Assembly (NCBI GenBank): GCA_029907205.1
Contig: JARYMI010000014.1
Span: forward strand, 1-64,000
Direction: 5' to 3'
Length of the DNA: 64,000 nt
Source: Clostridiales bacterium
GTDB taxonomy: Bacteria > Acidobacteriota > Aminicenantia > Aminicenantales > UBA8522
Shown here: piece after piece, positions 24,993 to 35,604 of the stretch
How positions within the stretch are numbered: the first letter of the stretch is position 1
Layout of the letters: each line of letters opens with the position of its first letter
Made by a program: the position numbers and the translations under genes
The notes under the pieces: model-generated
Databases searched by the model: none
The model's input: the letters and a program-made list of their open reading frames with translations, nothing else
Told to the model about the DNA's origin: nothing

Positions 24993-27242
24993 ATGAAAGA
25001 ACATGAGATTGTAGACGACCTCAACCTGGCCTACCTTGAAGAAGCCAGGGGGAAAAAAGCTCAGGGTAAGGATGTTCCGGCCGAAGCCGGTGAGGATTTT
25101 AAGCTCATCGGTCAACCCACGGCCAGGATCGACGGCCGACTGATCGTCACGGGAAGAGCCAAGTTCACCAATGACTTGACTCTTATGAATATGCTCCATG
25201 CCAAAATCCTCCGCTCTCCCTTTGCTTCGGCTGAGATCGTCAGCATGGACCTCAGTCAGGCGCAAAATCTGCCCGGCGTCAAAGCCGTCATCAAACTCAA
25301 AGAAGGCCGGGTAAAGTATGAAGGGGAGCAGGTCGCGGCGGTCGCAGCCATCTCAGAAAAGACCGCCGAAGAAGCGCTCCAGCTTATCAAAGTCGACTAC
25401 AAGATCCTGCCGCATGTGGTCAGGCCAGAGAAGGCCGTGGAGGAGGGAGCGCCGCAAATCCATGACTCAGCCAATGTAGAGAAGTTCAATGAATACAGCC
25501 GCGGCGACGTGGACAAAGGCTTTGCCGAGGCCGAGGTGGTCCTCGAACGAACCTATAAAACGGCTGTAGAAATCCATCAGACAGCCGAAACCCATGCCAG
25601 CATCGCCAAGTTGGACGAAGACCGGCTGACAGTATGGGATTCCACCCAAGCCGCGTTCAGCGTCCGGGACGGCCTGGCCCGAACCTTGGGCATCCCGACC
25701 AGCAAAGTCAGGGTCATCAAGACGTACATGGGCGGAGGCTTCGGAAGCAAGCTCGGGTTGAACGAACACACGGTCGTTGCCGCCCGGCTGGCCAAAGAGA
25801 CGGGACGACCCGTTAAGATTGTGCTCAACCGGAGAGAAAACTCGCTCTGTGTCGGGAACAGACCCTCCACCTCTATCACCATCAAGGGAGGGGCGAAAAA
25901 AGACGGCACTCTCGTCTGCCTCTCCATGAAGAACTACACTTGCGGCGGAGTAGGAAGAGGCGACAGGTGCTCGGAACCCCTGATTGATATTTATAAATGT
26001 CCCAACGTCAAAGTCGAAGAATACACAGTTTATACAAACACGGGGGCGTCTCGGCCGACCCGGGCACCCGGTCATGTTCAGGGGACATTCGCTCTTGAAG
26101 GATTCCTGGACGAGCTGGCCGATGAACTGGGTCTTGACCCTCTTGAGCTGCGCCGGAAGAATTACAGCTCCGCCAATCAGGGGGAAACGGGCATCCCCTA
26201 TTCTTCAAAGGGATTAAACAAATGCTACGAGTTGGGCGCAGCAAAGATCGGCTGGGAAAGACGCAACAAGAAGCCAGGAGAAGGAGGAGGCAAGATAAGA
26301 CGCGGCCTGGGAGTGGCCAGTCAGATCTGGTGGGGCGCCGGGGTTCCAGGAACCCTGGCCGACATTAAAATTCATCGCGACGGAAGCGTTGAGGTCATCT
26401 GCGGAACTCAGGACATTGGCTGCGGGACGAGGACATACATCGCCACGATCGCGGCCGAGACGCTTGGCCTTAAGCCGGAGGACATCGCTGTCAAGATTGG
26501 GGATACTGTCTATCCTTGGGCTCCCAGCTCTGGAGGAAGCCAGACGACACCCTCCGTCGCGCCGGCTGTCAGGGACGCGGCTCTGAAGGCCGCGGAAAGG
26601 CTCAAGCAACTGGTCAGCACGACACTGAACATTCCAGCATCTCGCATCGTCCTCGCTGGAAAAAAGCTCTTCGATAAAGAAAATCCCGACGTCTCTGTGA
26701 CTTTCCAGGACGCAGCAAAAGAGCTGCGGCGCGAAGCTGTATTCCACGGCGAAAGAAGTGACCTCCCCGCCGGCTTTGCCTACAACAGCTTCGGCGCCCA
26801 TTTTGCCGAAGTCGAGGTGGATACTGAGACCGGCCAGATCAGGGTGGCCAAGGTCGTGGCCGTCCACGACGTCGGCAGGGTCATCAACCGGCTGACAGCC
26901 GAGAGCCAGGTCGTCGGCGGAATCACTCAAGGCGTGAGCACGGCACTTTTCGAGGAGCGGCTTATTGACGACAACACGGGCCAGATGGTCAACCCTAACC
27001 TCCAGGGCTACAAAATCTCCACCTCGATGGATATCCCGGAGATAGTGCCAATTTTTGTTGACCTCATCGACCCCCGAATTAATAACCTTGGGACAAAGGG
27101 GCTGGGCGAGCCGCCGCGGATTCCGATTTCGGCCGCTGTGGCCAATGCCGTTTACAACGCCATCGGCATTCACCTCAGAGAGATCCCCATGACTCCGGAC
27201 AAAGTTCTTAAAGCCCTCCAGGGAAAGGAGGCGAACTCATGA
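24993..27242 (+). CDS. molybdopterin-binding large subunit, xanthine dehydrogenase family
   Basis: 749-residue catalytic subunit that hydroxylates aldehydes or heterocycles at a Mo centre. The N-terminal a/b-hammerhead domain (GRAKFTNDLTLMNMLHAKILRSPFASAEI) is followed by the Mo-pterin core: GGGFGSKLGLNEH, RPTRAPGHVQGTFALE, GTQDIGCGTRTYIA, TPSVAPAVRDAA and KGLGEPPRIP, the last containing the conserved catalytic Glu. It has no export signal of its own; co-export with the Tat-tagged small subunit is known for PaoABC and inferred here. One base separates it from the small-subunit stop, and the FAD-subunit ATG overlaps its stop by 4 bases. Maturation (XdhC-type) genes are not in the window. Confidence 0.93.
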   Translation: MKEHEIVDDLNLAYLEEARGKKAQGKDVPAEAGEDFKLIGQPTARIDGRLIVTGRAKFTNDLTLMNMLHAKILRSPFASAEIVSMDLSQAQNLPGVKAVIKLKEGRVKYEGEQVAAVAAISEKTAEEALQLIKVDYKILPHVVRPEKAVEEGAPQIHDSANVEKFNEYSRGDVDKGFAEAEVVLERTYKTAVEIHQTAETHASIAKLDEDRLTVWDSTQAAFSVRDGLARTLGIPTSKVRVIKTYMGGGFGSKLGLNEHTVVAARLAKETGRPVKIVLNRRENSLCVGNRPSTSITIKGGAKKDGTLVCLSMKNYTCGGVGRGDRCSEPLIDIYKCPNVKVEEYTVYTNTGASRPTRAPGHVQGTFALEGFLDELADELGLDPLELRRKNYSSANQGETGIPYSSKGLNKCYELGAAKIGWERRNKKPGEGGGKIRRGLGVASQIWWGAGVPGTLADIKIHRDGSVEVICGTQDIGCGTRTYIATIAAETLGLKPEDIAVKIGDTVYPWAPSSGGSQTTPSVAPAVRDAALKAAERLKQLVSTTLNIPASRIVLAGKKLFDKENPDVSVTFQDAAKELRREAVFHGERSDLPAGFAYNSFGAHFAEVEVDTETGQIRVAKVVAVHDVGRVINRLTAESQVVGGITQGVSTALFEERLIDDNTGQMVNPNLQGYKISTSMDIPEIVPIFVDLIDPRINNLGTKGLGEPPRIPISAAVANAVYNAIGIHLREIPMTPDKVLKALQGKEANS

Positions 27243-28213
27243 AAAATTTTAAGATCGCCGAACCGAAGTCTATAGAGCAGGTTTCTGGCCTCCTTTCCAA
27301 GGGCGGCGAAAAAGTCTCCCTCATGGCTGGCGGAACCGATATGCTCTCTGAGATTAAGGAAGGGGTCGCCGAACCTGATCTTGTCGTCGACCTGAGCGCG
27401 ATGAAGGAGCTTCCTTTTATCAGGAAAAATAGAGATGGCATGCATATCGGCGCAATGACGACCCTGGCAGATCTGGCTTCTGACCCGGCCATCCGCTCCG
27501 ACTATCCAGGCCTTTATGAAGCAGCCCTCTCGGTGGGCACTCCTCAGCTACGCAATGTCGGCACGGTCGGAGGCAATTTATGCCAGAGGCCCAGATGCTG
27601 GTATTATCGCGACGCCAAATTCCTCTGCCGCAAGAAGGGCGGAAGTCAGTGCTTTGCGACCAGAGGGAGAAACAAATACCATGCCATCTTTGGCGGCGGA
27701 ATCTGCCACATTGTCTATCCGTCAGACCTGGCACCGATGCTTATCGCGCTGGATGCAAAGGTCGTCGTCGTTGCGCCGGGCGGAGAAAAAGTCCTGCCCT
27801 TGAGCGAGTTCTATACCCTTCCTTCCAAGAACGTCCGCCGGGAAAACATCCTCAACCCGAATGAATTCCTGAGGGAGATAAGAATCCCTCCGCCAAAAAA
27901 AGGAGAGAGAAGCACCTACATGAAGCTCAAGGAGCGCGGGACTTGGGACTTTGCCCTGGTGTCGGCTGCCGTCAAAGCCACTGCCGGCGGAAATAGCTTC
28001 AATGATGTCAAAATAGTCCTGGGAGGCGTCGCTCCCATCCCCTGGCGCCTAGAAAAAGTGGAGCAAGGCGTCATGAAAAAGAAACTCAGCGAAAGCATGA
28101 TCAAAGAAACTGCCGGAGCCGCGCTTCAGGAAGCCAGACCCATGGAAGAAAATCGTTATAAGGTTGCCTTGGTGGAGGCTCTTCTGGTCCGTTCTCTGCT
28201 AAGCATTGCCTAA
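27239..28213 (+). CDS. FAD-binding subunit of xanthine dehydrogenase family, with cysteine-rich [4Fe-4S]-type insert
   Basis: 324-residue medium subunit that carries FAD and passes electrons from the iron-sulphur clusters. The FAD-PCMH start GGEKVSLMAGGTDMLSEIKEG is followed by a CO_deh_flav_C domain. Between them is an insert with C115, C120, C130, C138 and C156 (NLCQRPRCWYYR...FLC...SQC...GGGIC). This matches the extra [4Fe-4S] loop of 4-hydroxybenzoyl-CoA reductase beta and PaoB rather than ordinary xanthine dehydrogenase. The ATGA overlap couples it to the large subunit. The insert indicates an extra cluster that could link to low-potential chemistry or an unusual acceptor. Confidence 0.92.
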   Translation: MKNFKIAEPKSIEQVSGLLSKGGEKVSLMAGGTDMLSEIKEGVAEPDLVVDLSAMKELPFIRKNRDGMHIGAMTTLADLASDPAIRSDYPGLYEAALSVGTPQLRNVGTVGGNLCQRPRCWYYRDAKFLCRKKGGSQCFATRGRNKYHAIFGGGICHIVYPSDLAPMLIALDAKVVVVAPGGEKVLPLSEFYTLPSKNVRRENILNPNEFLREIRIPPPKKGERSTYMKLKERGTWDFALVSAAVKATAGGNSFNDVKIVLGGVAPIPWRLEKVEQGVMKKKLSESMIKETAGAALQEARPMEENRYKVALVEALLVRSLLSIA

Positions 28214-28251
28214 CTATTTAAGAGTGGTAATTCCGAGAAAGTGAGGAAAGA

Positions 28252-29406
28252 GTGAATAAGCTCAGGTTAGAAAAGATTATCCTTCTGGTTGCTTTCCTTT
28301 TTGTTTGGTCGAGCATTCTCCTTACCCAGAAGAGCCCCTTTCCTGGAGAAATGGCTGATGAAAACGACACCATCACAATTGCCGTCCTCCACCCCTCGAT
28401 GGGCAGCATCAAGGCCCTTATCACCCTTAGGGAGAAAGGTCTCATCCCGCTTCCCCATCTTAGAGTGTTAGGCGTCTATCATGAGGAGCAGCTTACTGAT
28501 TATGGCAAAGCCAAGGAGTTTGTAACGGCAAATAACCTGGAATGGTTTTCTTTCTACCCGATATCCGGGCCTTTATCCGAGGATACTCTTTTCCAGAGAA
28601 ACCCTTGTTCGACTGAATTCGAGCGGATCTTTGAGGAGACTGACGGCCTCATTTTTTTTGGCGGCCCGGATATCCCGCCTCGCCTTTATCATGAAAAAAC
28701 GAACCTGCTCACGAAAATCGATGACCCTTACCGTCATTTCCTGGAGTTGTCTTTTATTTTTCACCTTCTGGGTGGCTTTCAGGATGAGACTTTTCCCCCT
28801 CTTCTCGACCGGCAGCCTGAATTCCCCGTCCTGGGCATCTGCCTGGGAAGCCAGAGCCTCAATGTCGGGACCGGCGGGACTCTGACTCAAGACATCTGGT
28901 CGGAAATTTATGGCGTCAATCAAGTGGAAGCTGCGATCGAGCTAGGCAAGGAATTCTGGCACTCCAACCCGTTTTCTCTTTTGGCTCCCCAGGAAAAATT
29001 CTATTCTTACATGATTCATCCCATCAAGCTCGAGGCCAAAGGCAAGCTTTGCTCTGTCCTTGGCTTCAAGCCCGAAGACACGCCTGTCGTGATTTCTGAA
29101 CACCACCAGGAAGTTAAAAACCTGGGCAAGGGCTTTCGCGTCATTGCCAGCTCTTTGGATGGCAAGGTAGACGAAGCCATCGAGCATGAGCGCTACCCGA
29201 ACGTGCTCGGCGTCCAGTTCCATCCTGAGTACCCCGATCTTTACACGGATGAAGCCCGGCTCAGGTTCACTCCGCAGGACAAGGACCCGGTCAACATCAC
29301 GTCTTTCCTTGAAGCGCACCCTCCGAGTGCGGATTTCCACAAAAAACTCTGGGCCTGGGTCAGCCAGAGCTGGGAAGAAAACCACAAGAGGCGGCTCTCC
29401 CGCTAA
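28252..29406 (+). CDS. class-I glutamine amidotransferase-like protein (peptidase C26 fold), membrane-anchored
   Basis: 384-residue protein with an N-terminal helix (IILLVAFLFVWSSILLTQ) acting as signal or anchor, so the enzyme domain is probably extracytoplasmic. The GATase-1 triad can be seen: nucleophile Cys in VLGICLGSQSLN and His/Glu in GVQFHPEYPD. An oxyanion-type loop FFGGPDIPPRLY precedes it. It resembles gamma-glutamyl-gamma-aminobutyrate hydrolase and gamma-glutamyl hydrolase families more than a synthase subunit. It starts with GTG. It may be read from the hydroxylase promoter, since only 38 bases separate it from the FAD subunit. The substrate is unknown. Confidence 0.78.
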   Translation: MNKLRLEKIILLVAFLFVWSSILLTQKSPFPGEMADENDTITIAVLHPSMGSIKALITLREKGLIPLPHLRVLGVYHEEQLTDYGKAKEFVTANNLEWFSFYPISGPLSEDTLFQRNPCSTEFERIFEETDGLIFFGGPDIPPRLYHEKTNLLTKIDDPYRHFLELSFIFHLLGGFQDETFPPLLDRQPEFPVLGICLGSQSLNVGTGGTLTQDIWSEIYGVNQVEAAIELGKEFWHSNPFSLLAPQEKFYSYMIHPIKLEAKGKLCSVLGFKPEDTPVVISEHHQEVKNLGKGFRVIASSLDGKVDEAIEHERYPNVLGVQFHPEYPDLYTDEARLRFTPQDKDPVNITSFLEAHPPSADFHKKLWAWVSQSWEENHKRRLSR

Positions 29407-29489
29407 ACATGCCCCAGGTGTCGCGTCGTCGGTTGGCTAAACTCTACTTTTTCTATAGAATAACTAAGGATTAATTCAAGAAAGGAGTG

Positions 29490-29534
29490 GAGACCTTAGG
29501 GGGAGAGACCTTAGGGGGAGAGACCTTAGGGGGA
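29490..29534. repeat. three perfect tandem copies of a 15-base unit
   Basis: The unit gagaccttaggggga occurs at 29490-29504, 29505-29519 and 29520-29534, followed by 'cagcatacataatacac'. It sits in the 247-base gap between convergent genes (29406 and 29654). There is no open frame and no clear terminator in the gap. The 'ttagggggacagcatac' flavour recalls sequences flanking REP-associated transposases, but no such gene is present. Confidence 0.85.
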
Positions 29535-29653
29535 CAGCATACATAATACACAAAATTCGGTATAACCACACCGGAGAGAGAGGCAGGCAAGAGAGAGCGA
29601 GTATTAGGTTATCTGAAGATCGCAGGGACTTAAGGGCACGGGAATTAAGTGCA

Positions 29654-30178
29654 TTACGTATGGCGTCCCCCGCGGGTGATTTTCTTGATGATGGAGGAAC
29701 TCGAGCGGCCCCTTAAGTAAGGCACGGTGACGACCTTCCCGCCCGCGGCTTCGACTTCTTTTTTCCCGACGATTTCTTCAGGCCTCCAATCGCTTCCTTT
29801 AACAAGGATATCGGGGAGGAGCGTGGAGATAATTTTTTGCGGCGTGTCTTCGGAAAAAGAGGTCAGGTAATCGATGTCTTCGATGGCCTCGAGAATTTCC
29901 CACCTTTCGCCAAGAGGAAAAATCGGCCGGGAAGGCCCTTTTATCCTCCTCACCGAAGCGTCATCATTTAACGCCACAATCAGGACGTCGCCGCATTTCT
30001 TGGCTTCCCGGAAAAGCTGGACGTGACCGGCGTGGAGGATATCAAAACAACCGTTGGTGAAAACGACTTTCTTACCTTTCTTCCTTAGTTCTTCGCGAAT
30101 CCTGACCAGCTCCTGGAGGGGATAAATTTTCCGCCTCTTTTTTTCTTCTGAGTTTTTCGTCTCCATGATTCCGCTCAA
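29654..30178 (-). CDS. rfaE2: D-glycero-beta-D-manno-heptose 1-phosphate adenylyltransferase
   Basis: Activates heptose-1-phosphate to ADP-heptose for LPS-core-type glycans. The nucleotidyltransferase motif GCFDILHAGHVQLFREAKK, followed by VALNDDASVRRIKGPSRP, ISTLLPDILVKGSDW and a C-terminal RGRSSSSIIKKI, is diagnostic. 174 residues corresponds to the stand-alone C-terminal half of HldE, so the kinase half is encoded elsewhere. A TTG start at 30178 follows 'ggggagg'; an in-frame ATG at 30166 is the alternative. It is the last gene of the minus-strand run beginning with the ATP synthase genes and directly follows the Wzt-like exporter ATPase. Confidence 0.93.
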   Translation of the reverse strand: MSGIMETKNSEEKKRRKIYPLQELVRIREELRKKGKKVVFTNGCFDILHAGHVQLFREAKKCGDVLIVALNDDASVRRIKGPSRPIFPLGERWEILEAIEDIDYLTSFSEDTPQKIISTLLPDILVKGSDWRPEEIVGKKEVEAAGGKVVTVPYLRGRSSSSIIKKITRGGRHT

Positions 30179-30195
30179 AGCGGCGGCCTCCCCGC

Positions 30196-31470
30196 TTACG
30201 CTTTTTTCGGCGGGGCAATCTTGATGTTTTCTGAGAACTCCCAGCCGTGGGGCAGCCGGGCAATCCCCTCGTCTCTCAAGCTCGAGGACACCATAAAAGA
30301 GTAGAGGTTGCGGTGATAATCATAGGGATACCCATCTTTTTTGTGGGCAGCCACGTCGAGGTAATACGTGCCGTTGATGAGGCACAGCCGTTCGATCCGA
30401 CAAACAACCTTCCCTTCTCCTTCGATGCTGACGGGTTCGTAATCTTCAAGGTGCGTGTTCGTCCCGTAGCAGGAAATGCCCTGAGAGTTGAAGATGCCGA
30501 TGCCGAAGACAAAGTCCTGCTGACGAGAGGGAGCGGCGATGTCCATCTCGATAACCATTCCCTCATCAGGAGAAAAAACGCTCTTTTCCTTTCCCGCCAG
30601 GCTCTTCAAGCTAACGCGGCTGATCTCAATCTCCCGTTTTCCCCAGCGGTTTTCACGCCTGCCCTTGTCTTCTTCCTGAATTCCGGCCGGTTCCTGGCGG
30701 CGTTTCTCAAAGTCTTTTTCTTGTTTCTCGGCGACATCCTGAAGATAGGCGTCAACGATTCGCTTGGGCTCGCCGACGGCCTGAACCCGGCCGCCCTTGA
30801 GCCAGGCCACGTCGTCGCATATCTTGGCCACTGTGTTGAGGTCGTGGCTGACAAAAAGGATGGTCTTCTCGCGCCGCCGGAAATCGTCGATCCGGTCCAG
30901 GCACTTGGGAACGAAGGAAGCGTCTCCGACAGCCAGGACTTCGTCAATCAGCAGGATATCAGGGTTGACGTTGATGGCGATGGCAAAGCCCAGCCTCATG
31001 TACATGCCAGATGAGTAGGTCTTAACCGGAGCATCGATAAAATCCTCAAGCTCGGCAAAGGCAACGATCTCGTCGAACTTGGCGTTGATCTCCTTTTTCG
31101 AAAGCCCGAGCATGATCCCGTTGATGTAAATATTCTCCCGGCCTGAAATTTCAGGATGAAACCCGGCTCCGAGCTCGATCAGGGCCGAGACCTTTCCTTC
31201 TGTCCGAACTCTCCCTTTGGTCGGCTTGGCGATTCCGGCGATGACCTTGAGCAGGGTGCTCTTTCCCGATCCGTTCTCGCCTATGACCCCAAAAGTCTGC
31301 CCCTTCTCGACGTTCAGGCTGACATCTTCAAGCGCCGTAACAAGTTCATCCGGCCTGAGGGCTCTAAAAAGATCCCCTTTGACCAGGGCGCTCTTAAAAG
31401 TCTGAAAACGGTGCCTGGCGGAATATTTTTGGTAGATGCGGGAAACATGGTCAACTTCGATGGCGTTCAT
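30196..31470 (-). CDS. wzt: polysaccharide ABC exporter ATP-binding protein (Wzt/TagH-like) with C-terminal glycan-binding domain
   Basis: 424-residue ATPase that powers export of lipid-linked polysaccharide through the partner permease encoded just upstream. The nucleotide-binding domain has Walker A GENGSGKST, signature YSSGMYMRLGFA, Walker B DILLIDEVLAVGD and the H-loop VSHDLNTV. After about residue 245 comes a charged linker and a beta-sandwich domain (EMDIAAPSRQQDFVFGIGIFNSQ, GEGKVVCRIERLCLINGTYYLDV), the Wzt-C type that reads the O-antigen terminus. The start directly abuts the permease stop (31470/31471). Domain order fits O-antigen rather than capsule exporters. Confidence 0.92.
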   Translation of the reverse strand: MNAIEVDHVSRIYQKYSARHRFQTFKSALVKGDLFRALRPDELVTALEDVSLNVEKGQTFGVIGENGSGKSTLLKVIAGIAKPTKGRVRTEGKVSALIELGAGFHPEISGRENIYINGIMLGLSKKEINAKFDEIVAFAELEDFIDAPVKTYSSGMYMRLGFAIAINVNPDILLIDEVLAVGDASFVPKCLDRIDDFRRREKTILFVSHDLNTVAKICDDVAWLKGGRVQAVGEPKRIVDAYLQDVAEKQEKDFEKRRQEPAGIQEEDKGRRENRWGKREIEISRVSLKSLAGKEKSVFSPDEGMVIEMDIAAPSRQQDFVFGIGIFNSQGISCYGTNTHLEDYEPVSIEGEGKVVCRIERLCLINGTYYLDVAAHKKDGYPYDYHRNLYSFMVSSSLRDEGIARLPHGWEFSENIKIAPPKKA

Positions 31471-32304
31471 TCAGACCTCCTCGGGGAAAGAATCCCGGAG
31501 CCTATCGAAAACCATGGCGCCGATGAAAAAGAGGATAAGGGCGACGATGAAAGTGACACCGAGCCTTTTCCAGCGAAGCATGCTGCCGAAAAAGAGGCAA
31601 TTCTGGTATCCCTGCATGATGTGGGTCATCGGGTTCAAGTTGAGAAAGGTCCGGAGGAGGGAGGAGCCCTGGATGGTCTCAAAGCTCATCGGATAGACAA
31701 TCGGTGTGGCGAAAAACCAGAAGGTCAACCAGTTGGACAGGATGTCTTTGATGTCCCTGAAATGGACGGTCAATGACGCGATAAGAAGGCTGAACCCGAG
31801 AGTGAACACGTACTGGACAAGAATGACCAAGGGAAGGAGGAAAACATAGGCCGTAAAGCCCTTGCCGAAGATGAGGATGAAAAGGAGAAGAATCGGCAGG
31901 CCGAAGCTAAAATGCACAAAATTGCTCGTCACCGTCACGACGGGAAGAATCTCAGCCGGGAAAAGAATCTTCTTGATCAGGTTGCCGTGGGTTATGAGCA
32001 CATTCGCCGACTCGAGGGAGGAGGAGGAGAACCACACCCAGGGGAGGATGCCGCAAAAAAGAAACAGGGCATAGAGCAAGGGGGACTGGTTAAACGCCGG
32101 GTCGCGCGGCCGGATGATAAACCCGAAGACGACCGTGTACACGATCATCAGCAGGAGGGGATTAAAGAAAGACCACAGAAACCCCAAAACAGTGCCCCGG
32201 TATCGAGCTTTAAGCTCGCGCACGACCAGGTTTTGAATCAAGACTCGGAACTTATAGAGCTCATTGAGGTTATGAAAAAATCTCGCCACGGCTTTCTCCC
32301 GCAA
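31471..32304 (-). CDS. wzm: polysaccharide ABC exporter permease (Wzm/TagG-like)
   Basis: 277-residue ABC-2-type membrane protein with six hydrophobic segments. The amphipathic N-terminus FRVLIQNLVVRELKARYRGTVLGFLWSFFNPLLLM is typical of Wzm. Later segments include GILPWVWFSSSSLESANVLI, FGLPILLLFILIFG and the C-terminal NPMTHIMQGYQ. It pairs with the following Wzt ATPase to move undecaprenyl-linked polysaccharide across the inner membrane. Its start lies inside the 3' end of the methyltransferase gene (35-base overlap). Assembly genes could be those at 42-52 kb. Confidence 0.92.
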   Translation of the reverse strand: MREKAVARFFHNLNELYKFRVLIQNLVVRELKARYRGTVLGFLWSFFNPLLLMIVYTVVFGFIIRPRDPAFNQSPLLYALFLFCGILPWVWFSSSSLESANVLITHGNLIKKILFPAEILPVVTVTSNFVHFSFGLPILLLFILIFGKGFTAYVFLLPLVILVQYVFTLGFSLLIASLTVHFRDIKDILSNWLTFWFFATPIVYPMSFETIQGSSLLRTFLNLNPMTHIMQGYQNCLFFGSMLRWKRLGVTFIVALILFFIGAMVFDRLRDSFPEEV

Positions 32305-32996
32305 ATATTTTCTTCATTTCGCCGGTGTATTTTCCCTTCCCATCGTAAAGGAAAAGGGGCGGTCGGGTCTCCGCCGACAGTGACGAGAAGTCGCACTCGG
32401 CCAAGAACCAGTGGGCATCGCTTCCGCTTCTCGTATGGACCCAGCGAAGGGCCTTTATCCTCAGCCCGTTCGTTTCCAAGGCCCGGTCAAAATCCTCCTT
32501 CCTTCGGGCGGGATAGATGAAATAAGCCAAGCCATCTCTCTTCAAGGACTTTCCCGTGAAGTGCATTATATCAAAAATATCTCCCTTAATCTCGTGCTTG
32601 GCGATGGCTTTCTCTGCGGAGGCGCTCGTGACGCCCGTTTTTTTCTTGATGTACGGCGGGTTGGAGAAAATGACGTCAAATTTAATCCTGGGGCGGTATT
32701 TTCGCACGTCGCGCTCGACGACCTTGATTTTGTCTTCGAGCCCGTTGAGCCTGATGTTCCGCCTGGCCAGCCCGGCCAGCCCCTTTTGAACCTCCAGGCA
32801 GACGATGCGCCGGAAAGGTTTGAGGCTGAGGAGAAGTGAGATGACGCCGCTTCCCGCTCCGATTTCCAGAAGGACGTCTGTTTCTTTGGTCTGGATAAAA
32901 TCGGCCAGGAGAGGCGCGTCTACCGAAAAGCGGTAGCCTCTTTTCTTCTGGATGATAAGGATTCGGCCGTGGTAGAACGAATCCAGTGTTTCGTCC

Positions 32997-33025
<29 letters not shown>
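32270..33025 (-). CDS. TrmN6-like N6-adenine methyltransferase (SAM-dependent)
   Basis: 251-residue class-I methyltransferase. SAM motif I is VLLEIGAGSGVISLLLS, motif II carries IVCLEVQKGLAG, and the catalytic N6-adenine signature NPPY is in FDVIFSNPPYIKKK. The layout (YRFSVDAPLLADFI before motif I) matches tRNA1(Val) A37 N6-methyltransferases. The start at 33025 (MKTAHHLLGEDETLD) fits the family better than one 17 codons upstream; both lie within the 3' end of atpC, so translation is probably coupled. tRNA as substrate is inferred from the family. Confidence 0.85.
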
Positions 33026-34735
<1,710 letters not shown>

Positions 34736-34739
34736 TCAG

Positions 34740-35603
34740 TTATTTTGCCAGAGCTTCCACCGCCGTCATAATCTCCAGCAGCTCTTTGGTGATCGATGCC
34801 TGCCTGATCTTGTTCAGGATGAGGACCAAGTCCGAGATGAGATCCTCGGCGTTCTTGGTCGCGTTTTCCATGGCCATCATCCGGGCTGCCTGTTCTGCGG
34901 CCAGGGACTCGAAAAAACAGTGAAAGACCTGTGTTTCCATATAAAGGGGGAGGAGCGACTGAAGTAGACGGGCTGAGTCCGGCATCCAGTCTGGGGACCA
35001 GGCTGGCGCAGACTTTTCTCCCTCCGGCAAGGCCACAGGCAGGAGCTGAGCGACTGTTATTTTCGGCGCAAGGATTGACTTGAATTCATTGTAGATTGCG
35101 TAAACGGCGTCCGTGCGGGCAAATGTGTATCGTCTCATCAAAAAGCGAGCGATCTCCCTTAAGTCTTTTAGAGCGAGTTTTTCAACCTTGTCTGCATGGG
35201 CCAAGAGGATGGGATAGGGCTGTTTTTTGAAGAAATGAACGGCTTTTTTCCCGATCAGAATCAGCCCGATTTCAGCACTCGGGGATTTTTCTCCGAGAAA
35301 GGCTGCGGCTCGGGCCAGAAGGTTTGAATTGAAGGCGCCGCAGAGCCCTTTGTCAGAAGTGATGACCAGAATGTCAACTTTGTGTTCTTCCCGGCGGTCG
35401 AGCAAAGGGGAGGCCTGCCGGCCGGCCCAAGCTGAGACTCTTTTCATTAAGCCGGGCAGAGTATGCCAGTGCGACCTGCCTTCTACGACCGTGCGCTGTG
35501 ACTTCTTGAATTTGGCCGTTGAAACCGTCTTCATGGCCTGGGTAATCTGCTGTGTATTCTTAATGCTTTTAATGCGTCGCCTGAGGTCGATGAGAGCAGG
35601 CAT
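34740..35603 (-). CDS. atpG: F1 ATP synthase gamma subunit
   Basis: Central rotor shaft, 287 residues, usual length. The N-terminal helix LRRRIKSIKNTQQITQAMKTVSTAKFKK and the mid-domain ILVITSDKGLCGAFNSNL are diagnostic. The C-terminal helix AEQAARMMAMENATKNAEDLISDLVLILNKIRQASITKELLEI packs inside the alpha3-beta3 ring. One base separates it from the alpha-subunit stop and about 19 from the beta-subunit ATG. No oddity was seen. Confidence 0.97.
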   Translation of the reverse strand: MPALIDLRRRIKSIKNTQQITQAMKTVSTAKFKKSQRTVVEGRSHWHTLPGLMKRVSAWAGRQASPLLDRREEHKVDILVITSDKGLCGAFNSNLLARAAAFLGEKSPSAEIGLILIGKKAVHFFKKQPYPILLAHADKVEKLALKDLREIARFLMRRYTFARTDAVYAIYNEFKSILAPKITVAQLLPVALPEGEKSAPAWSPDWMPDSARLLQSLLPLYMETQVFHCFFESLAAEQAARMMAMENATKNAEDLISDLVLILNKIRQASITKELLEIMTAVEALAK

Positions 35604-35604
35604 C

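Noticed and set aside
26214-27173. 319-residue minus-strand frame
   Set aside because: Antisense to the molybdopterin subunit and without recognisable motifs.
30247-31014. 255-residue plus-strand frame
   Set aside because: Antisense to the Wzt ATPase gene, whose Walker motifs are intact; no homology-like features.
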